Source of the DNA: Luteolibacter pohnpeiensis
GTDB lineage: Bacteria; Verrucomicrobiota; Verrucomicrobiia; Verrucomicrobiales; Akkermansiaceae
Length of the DNA stretch: 64,000 nt
NCBI RefSeq assembly: GCF_016595435.1
Contig: NZ_JAENIJ010000004.1
Location: 1-64,000, forward strand
Direction of reading: 5' to 3'
Position numbers and translations under genes: made by a program. The notes under the pieces were generated by a model that saw only the letters and a list, made by a program, of their open reading frames with translations, had not been told where the DNA came from and did no database searches. Below, in pieces: positions 54,761 to 63,993 of this stretch (the stretch's first letter is position 1; every line of letters begins with the position of its first letter).

Positions 54761-55546
54761 TCAATGCCGCCGACGGCGCAAGATCAGCCCCAAACTGGAT
54801 AGACTGATCAAGAACGCAGATGGCTCAGGAACGGTAGCCAGGTTATCAATGGCAAAATAGGCAGGTGTGTTCATTCCAAATTCGCCGACATCCGATGATG
54901 TTAGACTGAATTGCAATTCATCCACCGTGCCGAGCTCGCTCAGATCGACCTCCGTCCAGTCGTCGATGATGTAATCGAGCGAGTTGTCATCGAATCGATA
55001 GTCAGCCAAATAAAACTCAACCGAAGACACCGCCACCCCTTCCAAATATCCGGTGATGGTCAGCAGGAAATAATCCGCGTCATCTCCGCTCGCTCCGCCG
55101 AATTGCTTGGCAAACAAATCGCCATTTGCCATCGAAAGATAGGCATAGGTGGTGTTGGTCACCCAGACGGACTGACCGGTCATATCGATCGCCGAAGCAT
55201 AAGTCACCGTTGGCAAGGTTGAGTAACCGACATAGCCAACTCCATAGCTGGAAGAACCGTCTGCTCCCCCACCCGCATAGGCGCTGGTATCATTGGTGTA
55301 GTCCGCGGTGGTGGTGTCCGTTTGGTTTGAGTAGGCGAAACCATCCCAGGTGCCCCACTCCGCGGTGTAAGAATTCGAGAAACCTGCGCCTTCTGAACTA
55401 AATCCGCCCATGCCGTCCTCACCGACATACGCAGTTTCCGGGCTGGCAAGCAGGCCCTCAAAAGTGACAACGGCCGCCTTCGACTGCGACGTACAAATTC
55501 CCCACACGACTACGGCCGCGTAGCCCCACATTGCTTTTGATATCAT
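54761..55546 (-). CDS. DUF4465 PEP-CTERM protein, first gene of B12 operon
   Basis: A 261-residue exported protein from ATG 55546, with signal peptide MISKAMWGYAAVVVWGICTSQSKA. The DUF4465 domain shows VVTFEGLLASPETAYVGEDGMGGFSSEGAGFSNSYTAEWGTWDGFAYSNQTD, VTYASAIDMTGQSVWVTNTTYAYLSM, DYFLLTITGYL, VEFYLADYRF, WTEVDLSELGTVDELQFSL. It ends in a PEP-CTERM tail (VPEPSAFLISLSSLGLILRRRRH). DUF4465 proteins are regularly encoded with cobalamin TonB receptors in Bacteroidetes and planctomycetes. The gene lies about 145 bases downstream of the riboswitch; in-frame codons upstream of 55546 fall in the leader. Confidence 0.85.
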   Translation of the reverse strand: MISKAMWGYAAVVVWGICTSQSKAAVVTFEGLLASPETAYVGEDGMGGFSSEGAGFSNSYTAEWGTWDGFAYSNQTDTTTADYTNDTSAYAGGGADGSSSYGVGYVGYSTLPTVTYASAIDMTGQSVWVTNTTYAYLSMANGDLFAKQFGGASGDDADYFLLTITGYLEGVAVSSVEFYLADYRFDDNSLDYIIDDWTEVDLSELGTVDELQFSLTSSDVGEFGMNTPAYFAIDNLATVPEPSAFLISLSSLGLILRRRRH

Positions 55547-55689
55547 TGGTATTCTCTTCGTATTGTTAGCCGAGAGAGAACGGAAACCCCAGCGGATGCA
55601 TGATCCGTTGCGGCTTCGCTCTCGCCACCTTTCTTGCGCGGAAAGGCCTTCACAGTGCCGAATCCTCGGATTGAGCGACACCCGGACGA

Positions 55690-55865
55690 GCGATGCGGGG
55701 CGAAGTATTCGGGCTCCCGATTCTGGATTTGCGGAAATTTCCGCTCCTCCGCCGCTCTCCCGCCTTCACCTCCACTCACGCGGAAATTGGCATCTGGGAG
55801 ACCGTTCATCGGATACCGCAGCGCGACTGCTCCGGGCTCTCACCGGATTCCATGCACCCCGTATC
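55690..55865 (-). ncRNA. cobalamin (AdoCbl-type) riboswitch
   Basis: On the minus strand, the 5' part reads GGTGCATGGAATCCGGTGAG followed by AGCCCGGAGCAGTCGCGCTGCGGT. This matches the conserved core (G-G-G-A-A...GGTGAGAGCCC...GC-x-GTCGCGC). The B12-box-like element AGCCCGAATACTTCGCC lies at 55700-55716, where the consensus is AGYCAGRAUACCUGYC, with substitutions. The element sits directly upstream of the DUF4465/receptor operon and should switch it off when cobalamin is plentiful. The outer boundaries are approximate. Whether it acts on transcription or on the ribosome site cannot be told, as no clear terminator is visible in the 145-base leader that follows. Confidence 0.78.
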
Positions 55866-56002
55866 AGGTCATCGATGGCAGCGCAGCAGACACACCCCCA
55901 ACTGACAAGCCGAATGAAGACCCGAGAATAAAATCGCATACGCATTATGATTTCTTTTGCAATTTATTTGCGTTTCGTGATTTCAGCTCTTTAATCCAAT
56001 TC

Positions 56003-56584
56003 GTGCCACCCATCAACCGATCACCATTGATCCGAACCGGACTTCTCCGCGATTTCACCGCAGCACTTCGCCAGCAAATGTATTTCTGGGGACACGATGT
56101 CATGCACCCGGACGGCAATTTACTGGTGAAAAGAGGCATGGTGAAAACGGCTTCAGCCGGTTTGAAAGGCACGAGTTGTTATGCAATCGATTGGCAAGAC
56201 GGCCGAATTCACCTTCACGGATCTTGCGCCGGTTGGCATTCCATGGCGGGGACCAGTTTTCTTTACATCCGACCGCTGGCCCGTTGTTTCCACTGGCATG
56301 GTGAACAACCCGTGATCCCCGGCGAGTGGACCACTGATCTGTTAGATTCTCCAGATCCGGAGTCTCTTTACCAATCGTCACTCCCATTTCTGGAATGGTG
56401 GCTGGATTACGAGCGCTGGATCTCCAGCCAATACCCACCCAGTTACCGTGAGGATTGCCACCGGAAGCTGAAAAGCGTGCCGAAAACCCGCCCCTGGCTC
56501 CCACCTGCCGCCGCTCTTCAGTGGCTTGATCTCTTTCTAACAGCCCCGTGCCAACTCGATCGTGCACGACGTTTCTCCCGTTAA
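56003..56584 (+). CDS. conserved protein preceding the G3E GTPase gene
   Basis: About 193 residues from GTG 56003 ([41 protein letters not shown]), 28 bases before the GTPase gene's start on the same strand. It is rich in Trp, His and Cys ([57 protein letters not shown]). There is no signal peptide or named fold. The His/Cys content and coupling to a ZigA-like gene suggest a role in zinc (or other metal) homeostasis; inference only. An in-frame extension to 55634 would run antisense through the riboswitch and is rejected. Confidence 0.65.
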   Translation: MPPINRSPLIRTGLLRDFTAALRQQMYFWGHDVMHPDGNLLVKRGMVKTASAGLKGTSCYAIDWQDGRIHLHGSCAGWHSMAGTSFLYIRPLARCFHWHGEQPVIPGEWTTDLLDSPDPESLYQSSLPFLEWWLDYERWISSQYPPSYREDCHRKLKSVPKTRPWLPPAAALQWLDLFLTAPCQLDRARRFSR

Positions 56585-56612
56585 CATCCTTCGACCATTT
56601 GCCCCATTTATC

Positions 56613-57800
56613 ATGTCCAAGAAACTACCAGTCACCATCCTATCCGGCTTTCTCGGTTCCGGCAAAACGACCTTGCTCAATCACATTCTGAAAAACCGCG
56701 AGGGCAAACGCGTTGCGGTCATCGTCAATGACATGAGCGAGGTCAACATTGATGCGGATCTGGTCAGAAATGGCGATGCCTCGCTTTCCCACACCGAGGA
56801 AAAGCTGGTGGAAATGTCCAACGGCTGCATTTGCTGCACCCTGCGCGAAGACTTGCTGCAAGAAGTCGGCAAACTCGCAAAATCCGGGCGTTTCGACCAC
56901 CTGCTCATCGAATCCACCGGTATCAGCGAGCCCATGCCAGTCGCGGAAACCTTCACCTTCACCGATGAAGAGGGCAACTCACTCAGCGACATCGCGCAAA
57001 TTGATACGATGGTCACCGTAGTTGATGCCTTCAACTTCATCCGCGACTACACCAGCGTGGAAAATTTGCAGGACCGTGGCGAATCACTCGGGGAGACTGA
57101 CACGCGTACGATTGTGCATTTGCTGAATGATCAAATCGAGTTCGCGGACGTGATTCTGCTCAACAAACTCGATCTCGTGGACGAGGAGGATCGACACAAG
57201 ATCCACGGGATGATTCGCGCCTTGAATCCCGGAGCGAAAATCTACGATACCGTCAATAGCCAGATTGATCTCAAGCACGTGATGGGCACGGGGTTATTTG
57301 ATATCCATCAGGCTGAATCACACCCAGGCTGGCTGGATTCACTCATCGAGCACACACCTGAAACCGAGGAATATGGGATATCGAATTTTGTCTATGAAAG
57401 CCGGATTCCATTTCACCCGGAGCGTCTCTATCAACTATTCTCCAAGGAATGGCCGGGCGTGATCCGATCGAAAGGGATTTTCTGGTTAGCAACCCGGCTC
57501 AAACTCGCCGGGTTCTGGTCACAGGCGGGTGCCATCGCACGCCACGAATGCGCGGGACATTTCTGGGCTGCCGTGCCCCGTTTTCAATGGCCTGCAAACC
57601 GTGATCACATTGAGCGAGTCTGGGAAGAACCCAATGGCGATTGCCGCCAGGAAATCGTTCTCATCGGCACCAACCTCAATCGCGAAGCCCTAACGGCCAT
57701 GCTGGATGAAGCGCTACTGACCGAAGAGGAATACGCGATTCCTGAGAAAAAATGGGCTAAAATTTTCAAAGACCCATTTCCCGAATGGAGAATGAACTAG
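56613..57800 (+). CDS. G3E GTPase / zinc metallochaperone (ZigA/YciC, CobW family)
   Basis: A 395-residue COG0523 protein from ATG 56613. G1 loop [13 protein letters not shown], metal site [12 protein letters not shown] (Cys72-x-Cys74-Cys75), [24 protein letters not shown]4 LLNKLD. The CobW C-terminal domain has [57 protein letters not shown]. This C-terminal sequence is of the ZigA/YciC type linked to zinc limitation rather than cobalamin-synthesis CobW, although the divergent B12 operon makes a cobalt role conceivable. It transfers metal to client proteins using GTP. Confidence 0.9.
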   Translation: MSKKLPVTILSGFLGSGKTTLLNHILKNREGKRVAVIVNDMSEVNIDADLVRNGDASLSHTEEKLVEMSNGCICCTLREDLLQEVGKLAKSGRFDHLLIESTGISEPMPVAETFTFTDEEGNSLSDIAQIDTMVTVVDAFNFIRDYTSVENLQDRGESLGETDTRTIVHLLNDQIEFADVILLNKLDLVDEEDRHKIHGMIRALNPGAKIYDTVNSQIDLKHVMGTGLFDIHQAESHPGWLDSLIEHTPETEEYGISNFVYESRIPFHPERLYQLFSKEWPGVIRSKGIFWLATRLKLAGFWSQAGAIARHECAGHFWAAVPRFQWPANRDHIERVWEEPNGDCRQEIVLIGTNLNREALTAMLDEALLTEEEYAIPEKKWAKIFKDPFPEWRMN

Positions 57801-57831
57801 AAGGTTGATATGAAAAACCACGTTTTCGATA

Positions 57832-59026
57832 TCAACGTGGTGGTGTCGTCATCCCACTTGAATCGATGAATTCGGGTTGGACAAAAACAATGATCACGGA
57901 TCCATCTGGCCGCGTCTTGTAAGAAACTGCTGTATGACCACTTTCAATATAACCGGAATTTTCCAACTCGAATGGTAGCGAATCCTTCTCCCTCACGGTC
58001 AATGTGGAGTCTGATACCGCCGAACCCAACCGCATCGGGTTGTAGATCCAACCAAAGCCCAGTTTGTGATCCATCCGGCTGTGAATTCGAAATCTCCACC
58101 GTGACCGGGTTGGCATTACGGGCGACCGCAGATGGAAGAGTCATCGCATCCACCCCCTTGGTATTCACTGCCTCGCGCATGAAGTCCTCAATCTCACCAG
58201 ACGTCATTGAATCCGATAATGATGAGAGGAAATCGTCCGATACTCCCTCCGGCACGCCGATCACCTTGGTGGTATACTTGAATTTCTGTGGTCCAATCTC
58301 CAAAGCTTTCGCCAAACCTGAAAGCGTTCCGACATCCGCAGAGGTTCCATTTTCTAACAACAGAGTTCCTCCATACAGCTGGATTTTTACACCCGGACTT
58401 AAAACCACGCCCATGGACTTGAGTATTTCCAGCAAATCGTCACTGACTGTGCCTGTCATCTCCGCAAGCTGACTCTTCAAATCTGAAGGCACGGTTATCT
58501 TCGCATCCGCGACCTGCTCGTCGGAGAATCGAGTGAATTCAAACTCAAGATCCTTCCGCTTTACGCTCGTACCATAAAGGGCTGCCAGTGATTGGACCGT
58601 CGCAAGAAATCGATTCATGGGCAATTGCGCCGTGATGCGTTGATTCACCTCAGGCGGCACGGAAAAAGTGAATTTGAGGGGCACCTCACCGCTCACTTGG
58701 CAAGCGTCGCGATACGCATCCATCGCTTTGGCGAGTGCCTCGCGAAGTGTCACACCATCCAGCTCGATTCCAGAGATATAGAAATTCCTGAGCTGATCGG
58801 GAGTATGTGTGGCGGAGCGCTCCCCTTCCCGTTCTTTGACCTTCAGCTTGTAGGTGAGTTCCTTAGCGGGATTATCCACAGCAGCAGGATCGTAGGCGTA
58901 ATTTGAGTTTCTCGCCTGATCAACCTGCAACCGGTCCGTAGATGAATCCCTAAAATACCAAAAGGCAGCAAGAACAATCAGAATCGCAATGAGACAAGTC
59001 AGAGTAGTCCTCCACCGGTTATTCAT
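57832..59026 (-). pseudogene. secretin-N-like membrane-anchored protein, frameshifted near the C-terminus
   Basis: From ATG 59026 (MNNRWRTTLTCLIAILIVLAAFWYF) there is an N-terminal anchor, then an STN/secretin-N-like domain (YISGIELDGVTLREALAKAMDAYRDAC...LKFTFSVPPEVNQRITAQLPMNRFLATVQSLAALYG). The central part has a second repeat-like domain (TGTVSDDLLEILKSMGVVLSPGVKIQLYGGTLLLENGTSADVGTLSGLAKALE). One frame ends at 57944 with a poor tail. The neighbouring frame, open to 57832, gives LPFELENSGYIESGHTAVSYKTRPDGSVIIVFVQPEFIDSSG, a typical end for such proteins. A one-base indel between about 57950 and 58100 would join them into about 398 residues. No secretin pore is present. Confidence 0.6.
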
Positions 59027-59220
59027 TCTGAATGAACTGTCCGTAAACTCCTTCCATGTCGAGCCGAAAGGCATCATCTTTCAGGCAAGATATGCGGCAT
59101 TCCACTATTGCTTCTAAATCCAAGAATTAAATCAACTTACGCAATAAGACAGAGAAAACATTAAAGATCACCAGGCAATATCAGCTTCCCATTTAAGCCC
59201 ATCGTCGATAGTCCACGTCC

Positions 59221-59667
59221 ATGGAATTCCCCTCTCCTTACACGCCACCTTCCTCACTTGATGCCGATTCCCCTCTTTCCCCGAGCCGAATGACGGTTAA
59301 GCAGATTTTATTTTCATTCACAGGTCGAATACCCCGGAGAACTTTCTGGCTTTGGAAAATTGTCATCACCTTCGGAATGCTCATTTCAATTGGCCTATTA
59401 TCGCCCCTATTCGAGCATGAAGGGATATTACAACTCGTCTCTGGCGCCTTAACTTGCATCTTACTTTTTATCGGAGTATGGAGTGGATTATCTATTTCGG
59501 TAAAACGTTGGCATGATCAAGACAAGTCAGGCTGGTGGGTGCTGATTAGCTTAATCCCCTATCTCGGCAGCTTGATCTCTCTCATCTTCCTCGGCTGCAT
59601 CGCCGGAACACCGGGACCTAACAATTACGGCCAAAATCCTGATCAACTTCCCTTCATGCCAGAATAA
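59221..59667 (+). CDS. DUF805 inner-membrane protein
   Basis: A 148-residue protein with the DUF805 pattern: ILFSFTGRIPRRTFWLWKI at the first helix, then three more helices, VKRWHDQDKSGWWVLISLIPYLGSLISLIFLGCIAGTPGPNNYGQNP. The FxGRxxRxxFW and RxHDxxxSGWW motifs are diagnostic. About 30 residues precede the first helix. The function of DUF805 proteins is unknown; they often have YhaH-type membrane roles. It is divergent from the secretin-like gene, and the 140-base gap between them holds only AT-rich promoter-like sequence. Confidence 0.85.
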   Translation: MEFPSPYTPPSSLDADSPLSPSRMTVKQILFSFTGRIPRRTFWLWKIVITFGMLISIGLLSPLFEHEGILQLVSGALTCILLFIGVWSGLSISVKRWHDQDKSGWWVLISLIPYLGSLISLIFLGCIAGTPGPNNYGQNPDQLPFMPE

Positions 59668-59701
59668 TGGCCATTCTACTTAAACTAAGACTTTGAACTC
59701 C

Positions 59702-60748
59702 GTGAAACGCCACTTTTTCCTCTTCACCATTTTACTCACGCTTGGAACTTCAGCCACTAGCAACGCCCGCTCTTGGACCAATGCCGAAGGTAAAGTCATT
59801 GAAGCTGATTATGTTTCTCACTCCGGTGACAAGGTTGTCCTCAAGATAAATGGTCGTGAAATCTCCTAAGATATCGCAAAACTTTCGAGCGAAGATCAGG
59901 AATACCTCAAGACACTGGACGCACCAACTCCTGCAGCAAAAATCGTCACCGGACTGAGTTCAAATAATCCCATTGATGTCCGGCTTTTTCCGGAGCTGAA
60001 AGATTACTATCGTGACCGCGATCGAAAATCTTTCCGCAAAGCAATCGAAGGTGGAGCTTTGGACGATGAAGAAATGTATCAACACGGCTCATTTGACGAA
60101 TGGATCAAACGCGATCCAGCTCTTGATACTTACCAAGCCTACGTTCCGCCAAGCTATGATGGAAGTGAAGCATATGGTTTGGTTCTTTATGCCAACCCTG
60201 GCTTCCCGACGGATATTCCGAGTGATTGGCATTCGGTGTTAGATGCATTCAAGTTGATCGTCGTCGCTGCAGATAGCGTCAACAACGAGACCACCATGCC
60301 ACGACGGGTTCAGGCGTCCATGGACACTTTGGCCACAGCGGAGAAAAAGTATAAAATCGATCCGACCCGACGGGTCGTCAGTGGTTTATCAGGTGGCGGA
60401 CACATGGCCATGGTGATTGGAGCGCTCTATCCCGATTACTTCATAGGAGCCATCAGCCATGCCGCCCAAAGTTACTTGCCATCATCAGGTGGAACCCATG
60501 GCTACGGCCACTTCCCCGGGCTTGCTCTGGAAGATTTCTCTGCGTCCAAACGGAAGCACATGAAATGGATCGTGGTCTCTGGAGACAAGGACTACAACTA
60601 TCAGGCGATTCTCGAGACGAGCAAAAGATGGGACGATAACAAATTGAACTATCGCTTTCTGGATATCCCCGGCATGGGCCATGAACCTGCAAAAGCCGCC
60701 CCATTCCAAGAAGCTCTCGAATGGGTTGGGCTTAAAGAGGCAAAATAA
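59702..60748 (+). pseudogene. exported SHD1-domain esterase with one in-frame stop
   Basis: From GTG 59702 one frame runs to 60748 (348 codons) with a single TAA at 59867-59869. Before it are a signal peptide (VKRHFFLFTILLTLGTSATSNA) and an SHD1-type domain, RSWTNAEGKVIEADYVSHSGDKVVLKINGREIS, which resumes after the stop as DIAKLSSEDQEYL. The second part is an alpha/beta hydrolase (YQAYVPPSYDGSEAYGLVLYANPGFP, nucleophile elbow SGLSGGGHMA, DKDYNY, and catalytic-His candidate GMGHEP). The sense codon expected at the stop is unknown. Either this is a nonsense mutation or sequence error in an otherwise intact gene, or translation restarts at TTG 60059 without a signal peptide. Confidence 0.75.
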
Positions 60749-60755
60749 AGTCTAC

Positions 60756-61274
60756 CTATGCCGGATAGATGCGGAGAAATCTCTCCAAATTCTCATCCGG
60801 TTCTCGCAAGATGACATCGAATGGCTGCAGGCCATAATCGGCCAAGTAGCAGTTTCTGGATACAGCATCGATCGCCATCACACCGAAGGCATAGTTAAAG
60901 AATACCGTGTGTCCAGAAGGGTCGTGCAAAAGTTGCCAACCTTCGTGGATGAAATATTGCTCAATATCCCGCAGATCAGCCGGAACTCCAGGATACCATG
61001 GCTGGGTAATCCCGATGGAAACTTGGCCATCACCCCATTCGATCACCGAGGCAAGTCGGACATCATCGCCGAAAAGATCATTCGACGCCATCCAGCGCGT
61101 GAAGTATTCCAAAGGCGTCGCCAATACAAACTCGATCGCTTCGCGGAAAGATTGCTGCTGCGGTTCACCCAGTTTTTCAATTTCCGGCAACCGAATCAAT
61201 TCGGGAACCAACCCGAAACCTGGAGGTTTCGTAGTTTTACCAATTAGCTTGGGCTCATCACCAGCAGCCACCAC
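60756..61274 (-). CDS. unknown protein, start unclear
   Basis: At least 172 residues from GTG 61274; the same frame stays open upstream without an ATG (…LNRTQISWNEFIEQVPGDFSIGSEHVVAAG), so the true start may be the CTG at 61349, overlapping the stop of the next small gene. The protein is cytosolic-looking with ELIRLPEIEKLGEPQQQSFREAIEFVLATPLEYFTRW, then WGDGQVSIGITQPWYPGVPADLRDIEQYFIHEGWQLL and FFNYAFGVMAIDAVSRNCYLADYG. I do not recognise a family. Codon use is less GC-rich than in the adjacent pheT gene. It is convergent with the esterase gene, seven bases apart. Confidence 0.5.
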   Translation of the reverse strand: MVAAGDEPKLIGKTTKPPGFGLVPELIRLPEIEKLGEPQQQSFREAIEFVLATPLEYFTRWMASNDLFGDDVRLASVIEWGDGQVSIGITQPWYPGVPADLRDIEQYFIHEGWQLLHDPSGHTVFFNYAFGVMAIDAVSRNCYLADYGLQPFDVILREPDENLERFLRIYPA

Positions 61275-61345
61275 ATGCTCTGAACCGATCGAAAAATCCC
61301 CAGGAACTTGCTCTATGAACTCATTCCAACTGATTTGAGTTCGGT

Positions 61346-61558
61346 TCAGGATTCCAAATTCAGCAGCGAGAGCAACAGCTTGTTTGGCTTGAGCGCGGAT
61401 CCGGTCGGCTCGGATTTTCCCATGGCAAGCGCTGTCGTGCGAGCAAAGGTCGCGTAGTCGGTCGACGAAGGTTTCAAGTAAATCCCCTTGTAGCCGATCT
61501 CGCCTTTGCGAGCTGGCTGCTGAGGGTTCTTGAGGTTCGACTTTTTTTTCGCGCTCAC
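61346..61558 (-). CDS. 70-residue basic protein, unknown
   Basis: From GTG 61558 (VSAKKKSNLKNPQQPARKGEIGYKGIYLKPSSTDYATFARTTALAMGKSEPTGSALKPNKLLLSLLNLES). Codon third positions are strongly G/C, matching coding use of neighbouring core genes, which supports a real gene. Lys-rich N-terminus; no motif recognised. It starts 53 bases after the pheT stop on the same strand and may be co-transcribed. The run of eight A just after the start (GCGAAAAAAAAG) makes the frame vulnerable to indel error. A second open frame through the same bases belongs to the upstream extension of the next gene. Confidence 0.5.
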   Translation of the reverse strand: MSAKKKSNLKNPQQPARKGEIGYKGIYLKPSSTDYATFARTTALAMGKSEPTGSALKPNKLLLSLLNLES

Positions 61559-61611
61559 AACCCCCAATCTATAGACGATCGGAGCGCAAAATACAAGTCC
61601 GCGTTTCTGGT

Positions 61612-63993
61612 TCAGCGGAAACTGACACCGAGTCCCTTCGTCAAAGCGGCCAACATTTTTTGGTGGGCGGCATCGACTTCGTCTGACTTCAGGGTCCGTC
61701 CAGAGTCGCGATAGGTGAAGCGATAGGCGACGGACTTGCGGTCCGCAGCGAGTTTTTCGCCGCTTGGATCGGTGAACACATCGAAGCACTCGGCACTGAT
61801 CAACAAAGGCTCTGCGTGTTTGGCGATCACCTTTTCAATCTCAGCATTGGCAGTTGTCGCGGCGAGCTCCATTGCGGCATCGCGGGTTGAAGCCGGGAAC
61901 TGTGGAAGATCTTCGACGTGTTGCACCCCGCTGATCATTTTCCGCAATTTCGCCAAGTCCAACTCGGCCACGTGGGTTTCCGCCGGAAGGTCCAGCTCAC
62001 GCGCACGGGTCGGAGCAATCCGACCGAAAACGCCGATATTCTGATCGCCCGCCTTGATGTCACAACTCAGGACAAAGCCGTCGCGATCGCGTGGGAAAAA
62101 CTGGATCGCCTGATTCCGCAGCAGAGCGGAAATCAACCCTTTCAGATCATACAAATCGGCAGCTCGTTCTTTCTGCGACCAGGCTGCGGATTGCGCGTTT
62201 CCGGAAACAAGCAGCGCCAGGTTTTCGCTTTCTTGATCCTTTGCCTTGCCACCGCCCGCATTGCGGAAAACCCGGCCCATTTCGAAGAAACGCAGAGCCT
62301 TGGCCTGTTGGCGAACATTGCGCACCGCAGAGGCAACCAAGCCGGGAATGATGCTCGGGCGCATGACCACGTGGTCTTCGCTGAGTGGGAGTTTCACGCG
62401 GATGACATCGCCATCCTGCAGCGGGCGCAACGGCAGCGCGTCCTGCATTTGCGCATCCGAAATCAGCTTGATCGTCTGGCATTCGAAAACTCCCAACGCT
62501 GCGAGACGGCGGCGCAAAACCATGTCAGCATCGTAGGCTGCATCCACGGCACTCGCTGGAACAAACGCACCCGCAAATCGCGACGGCACGTTGTCCAGGC
62601 CGTGAACGCGGGCGATCTCCTCAACCAAATCGATATGGCGTTGCAGATCCGCACGGAACGAAGGAACCGACCACTGCCCGTCCGCCAGTTTGGTTAGACC
62701 CAGGCGGGTCAAAATTTCCTCAGCTTCGGCGAGGGCGATTGAGCCGCCCATCAATTGATCGAGCTTCTTCGCATCAAGCACAACCGGCTGTGTCAAAACC
62801 GGAATTTCGCCGACTGCGAGCACCGCCGCATCAGCTTCGCCGCCTGCGGTTTCCAAAATCAATTTCACGGCGAGGGCCGATGCTTTCAGCACACCTGCCG
62901 GATCGACGCCGCGTTCGAAGCGATACGAAGAATCCGACATCAGCGCGGTCTTGCGCGAAGTGCGGCGAATGCCTTGTGGCGTGAAGTACGCCGCTTCCAG
63001 TAGAATCTCGGTGGTCGATGCGGAAACTCCACTTTCCAATCCACCCATGACACCGCCCAACGCGAGGGCTGCACCCGATTCGTCGGAAATCAGCAGATCC
63101 TCACCGCTCAATTCGTATTTCTCATCGTCCAGCGCGTGGAAGATTTCCCCGTCTTTTGCCGGACGGACCACGATCGCGCCGCTGACCTTCGCCGCATCGA
63201 ATGCATGCAAAGGCTGACCGAGCTCGTGCAGGACGAAATTGGTGACGTCGACGATGTTATTGATCGGCTTCAGGCCGATTGATTCCAGCCGCTGCTTGAG
63301 CCAGGCCGGACTGTCTTTGACTTCAACACCGCGAATGCGAATGGCGGAATAAAACGGGCAGGTATCGGTCGCTTCGACGCGGATTTTTCCTTCTGCGGAC
63401 GCCAGTTTTTCCTCGGGAGTTTCGAGTGGAATCAGCGGCGTCTTGAGCAACGCAGCCAATTCACGGGCCATGCCGCGATGGCTCAGCAAATCCGGGCGGT
63501 TCGGCGTAACTTCGAGCTCCAACAGCACATCGGAATCGAACATTTCCTTCACCGGGCGACCAATTACCGCGTCTTCGGGAAGAATCAGCAGCCCATCTTC
63601 ACCTTCCGGCAAACCAATTTCCGAAGCGGCGCAGAGCATCCCCTTCGATTCGACACCACGCATCTTTGCCTCACCTATCGTGAAACCACCGGGCAAAGCA
63701 GCACCGGGAAGCGCGCATGGAACTTTGTCTCCGACCTTGTAGTTTTTCGCCCCGCAAACGATCTGGCGCAGCGAACCTTCGCCCGCATCGACCTGGGTGA
63801 CCTTCAGCTTGTCCGCATTCGGATGCTGGACCGCTTCCATGATTTGGGCGACCACGATCTTTTCGGATGCGATCCCTTTGGTCTCGATCCCTTCGACCTC
63901 GACCCCTGCAAAGGTCAGCAAGTCATCAATTTCTTTGATCGATTTTCCGGCGACATCCAGGTGCGTGCCGAGCCAATTGAGAGAGACGTTCAT
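61612..63993 (-). CDS. pheT: phenylalanyl-tRNA synthetase beta subunit
   Basis: A 793-residue complete PheT beginning MNVSLNWLGTHLDVAGKSIKEIDDLLTFAGVEVEGIE, seven bases from the window end. Domains in order: tRNA-binding OB fold (about 40-150, KIVVAQIMEAVQHPNADKLKVTQVDAGEG), B3/B4 editing domain (RIRGVEVKDSPAWLKQRLESIGLKPINNIVDVTNFVLHELGQPLHAFD), B5 domain (VLDAKKLDQLMGGSIALAEAEEILTRLGL), core catalytic-like domain, and C-terminal anticodon-binding FDX-ACB (FPASTRDAAMELA...RFTYRDSGRTLKSDEVDAAHQKMLAAL). It forms the alpha2-beta2 enzyme with PheS, whose gene is expected just outside the window. Confidence 0.96.
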   Translation of the reverse strand: MNVSLNWLGTHLDVAGKSIKEIDDLLTFAGVEVEGIETKGIASEKIVVAQIMEAVQHPNADKLKVTQVDAGEGSLRQIVCGAKNYKVGDKVPCALPGAALPGGFTIGEAKMRGVESKGMLCAASEIGLPEGEDGLLILPEDAVIGRPVKEMFDSDVLLELEVTPNRPDLLSHRGMARELAALLKTPLIPLETPEEKLASAEGKIRVEATDTCPFYSAIRIRGVEVKDSPAWLKQRLESIGLKPINNIVDVTNFVLHELGQPLHAFDAAKVSGAIVVRPAKDGEIFHALDDEKYELSGEDLLISDESGAALALGGVMGGLESGVSASTTEILLEAAYFTPQGIRRTSRKTALMSDSSYRFERGVDPAGVLKASALAVKLILETAGGEADAAVLAVGEIPVLTQPVVLDAKKLDQLMGGSIALAEAEEILTRLGLTKLADGQWSVPSFRADLQRHIDLVEEIARVHGLDNVPSRFAGAFVPASAVDAAYDADMVLRRRLAALGVFECQTIKLISDAQMQDALPLRPLQDGDVIRVKLPLSEDHVVMRPSIIPGLVASAVRNVRQQAKALRFFEMGRVFRNAGGGKAKDQESENLALLVSGNAQSAAWSQKERAADLYDLKGLISALLRNQAIQFFPRDRDGFVLSCDIKAGDQNIGVFGRIAPTRARELDLPAETHVAELDLAKLRKMISGVQHVEDLPQFPASTRDAAMELAATTANAEIEKVIAKHAEPLLISAECFDVFTDPSGEKLAADRKSVAYRFTYRDSGRTLKSDEVDAAHQKMLAALTKGLGVSFR

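Noticed and set aside
55634-56002. 123-codon N-terminal extension of the protein at 56003
   Set aside because: It is antisense to the cobalamin riboswitch and has no protein-like pattern.
56613-57800. CobW of cobalamin biosynthesis
   Set aside because: C-terminal sequence ([11 protein letters not shown]...GFWSQAG) is of the zinc-linked ZigA/YciC type and no cob genes are adjacent.
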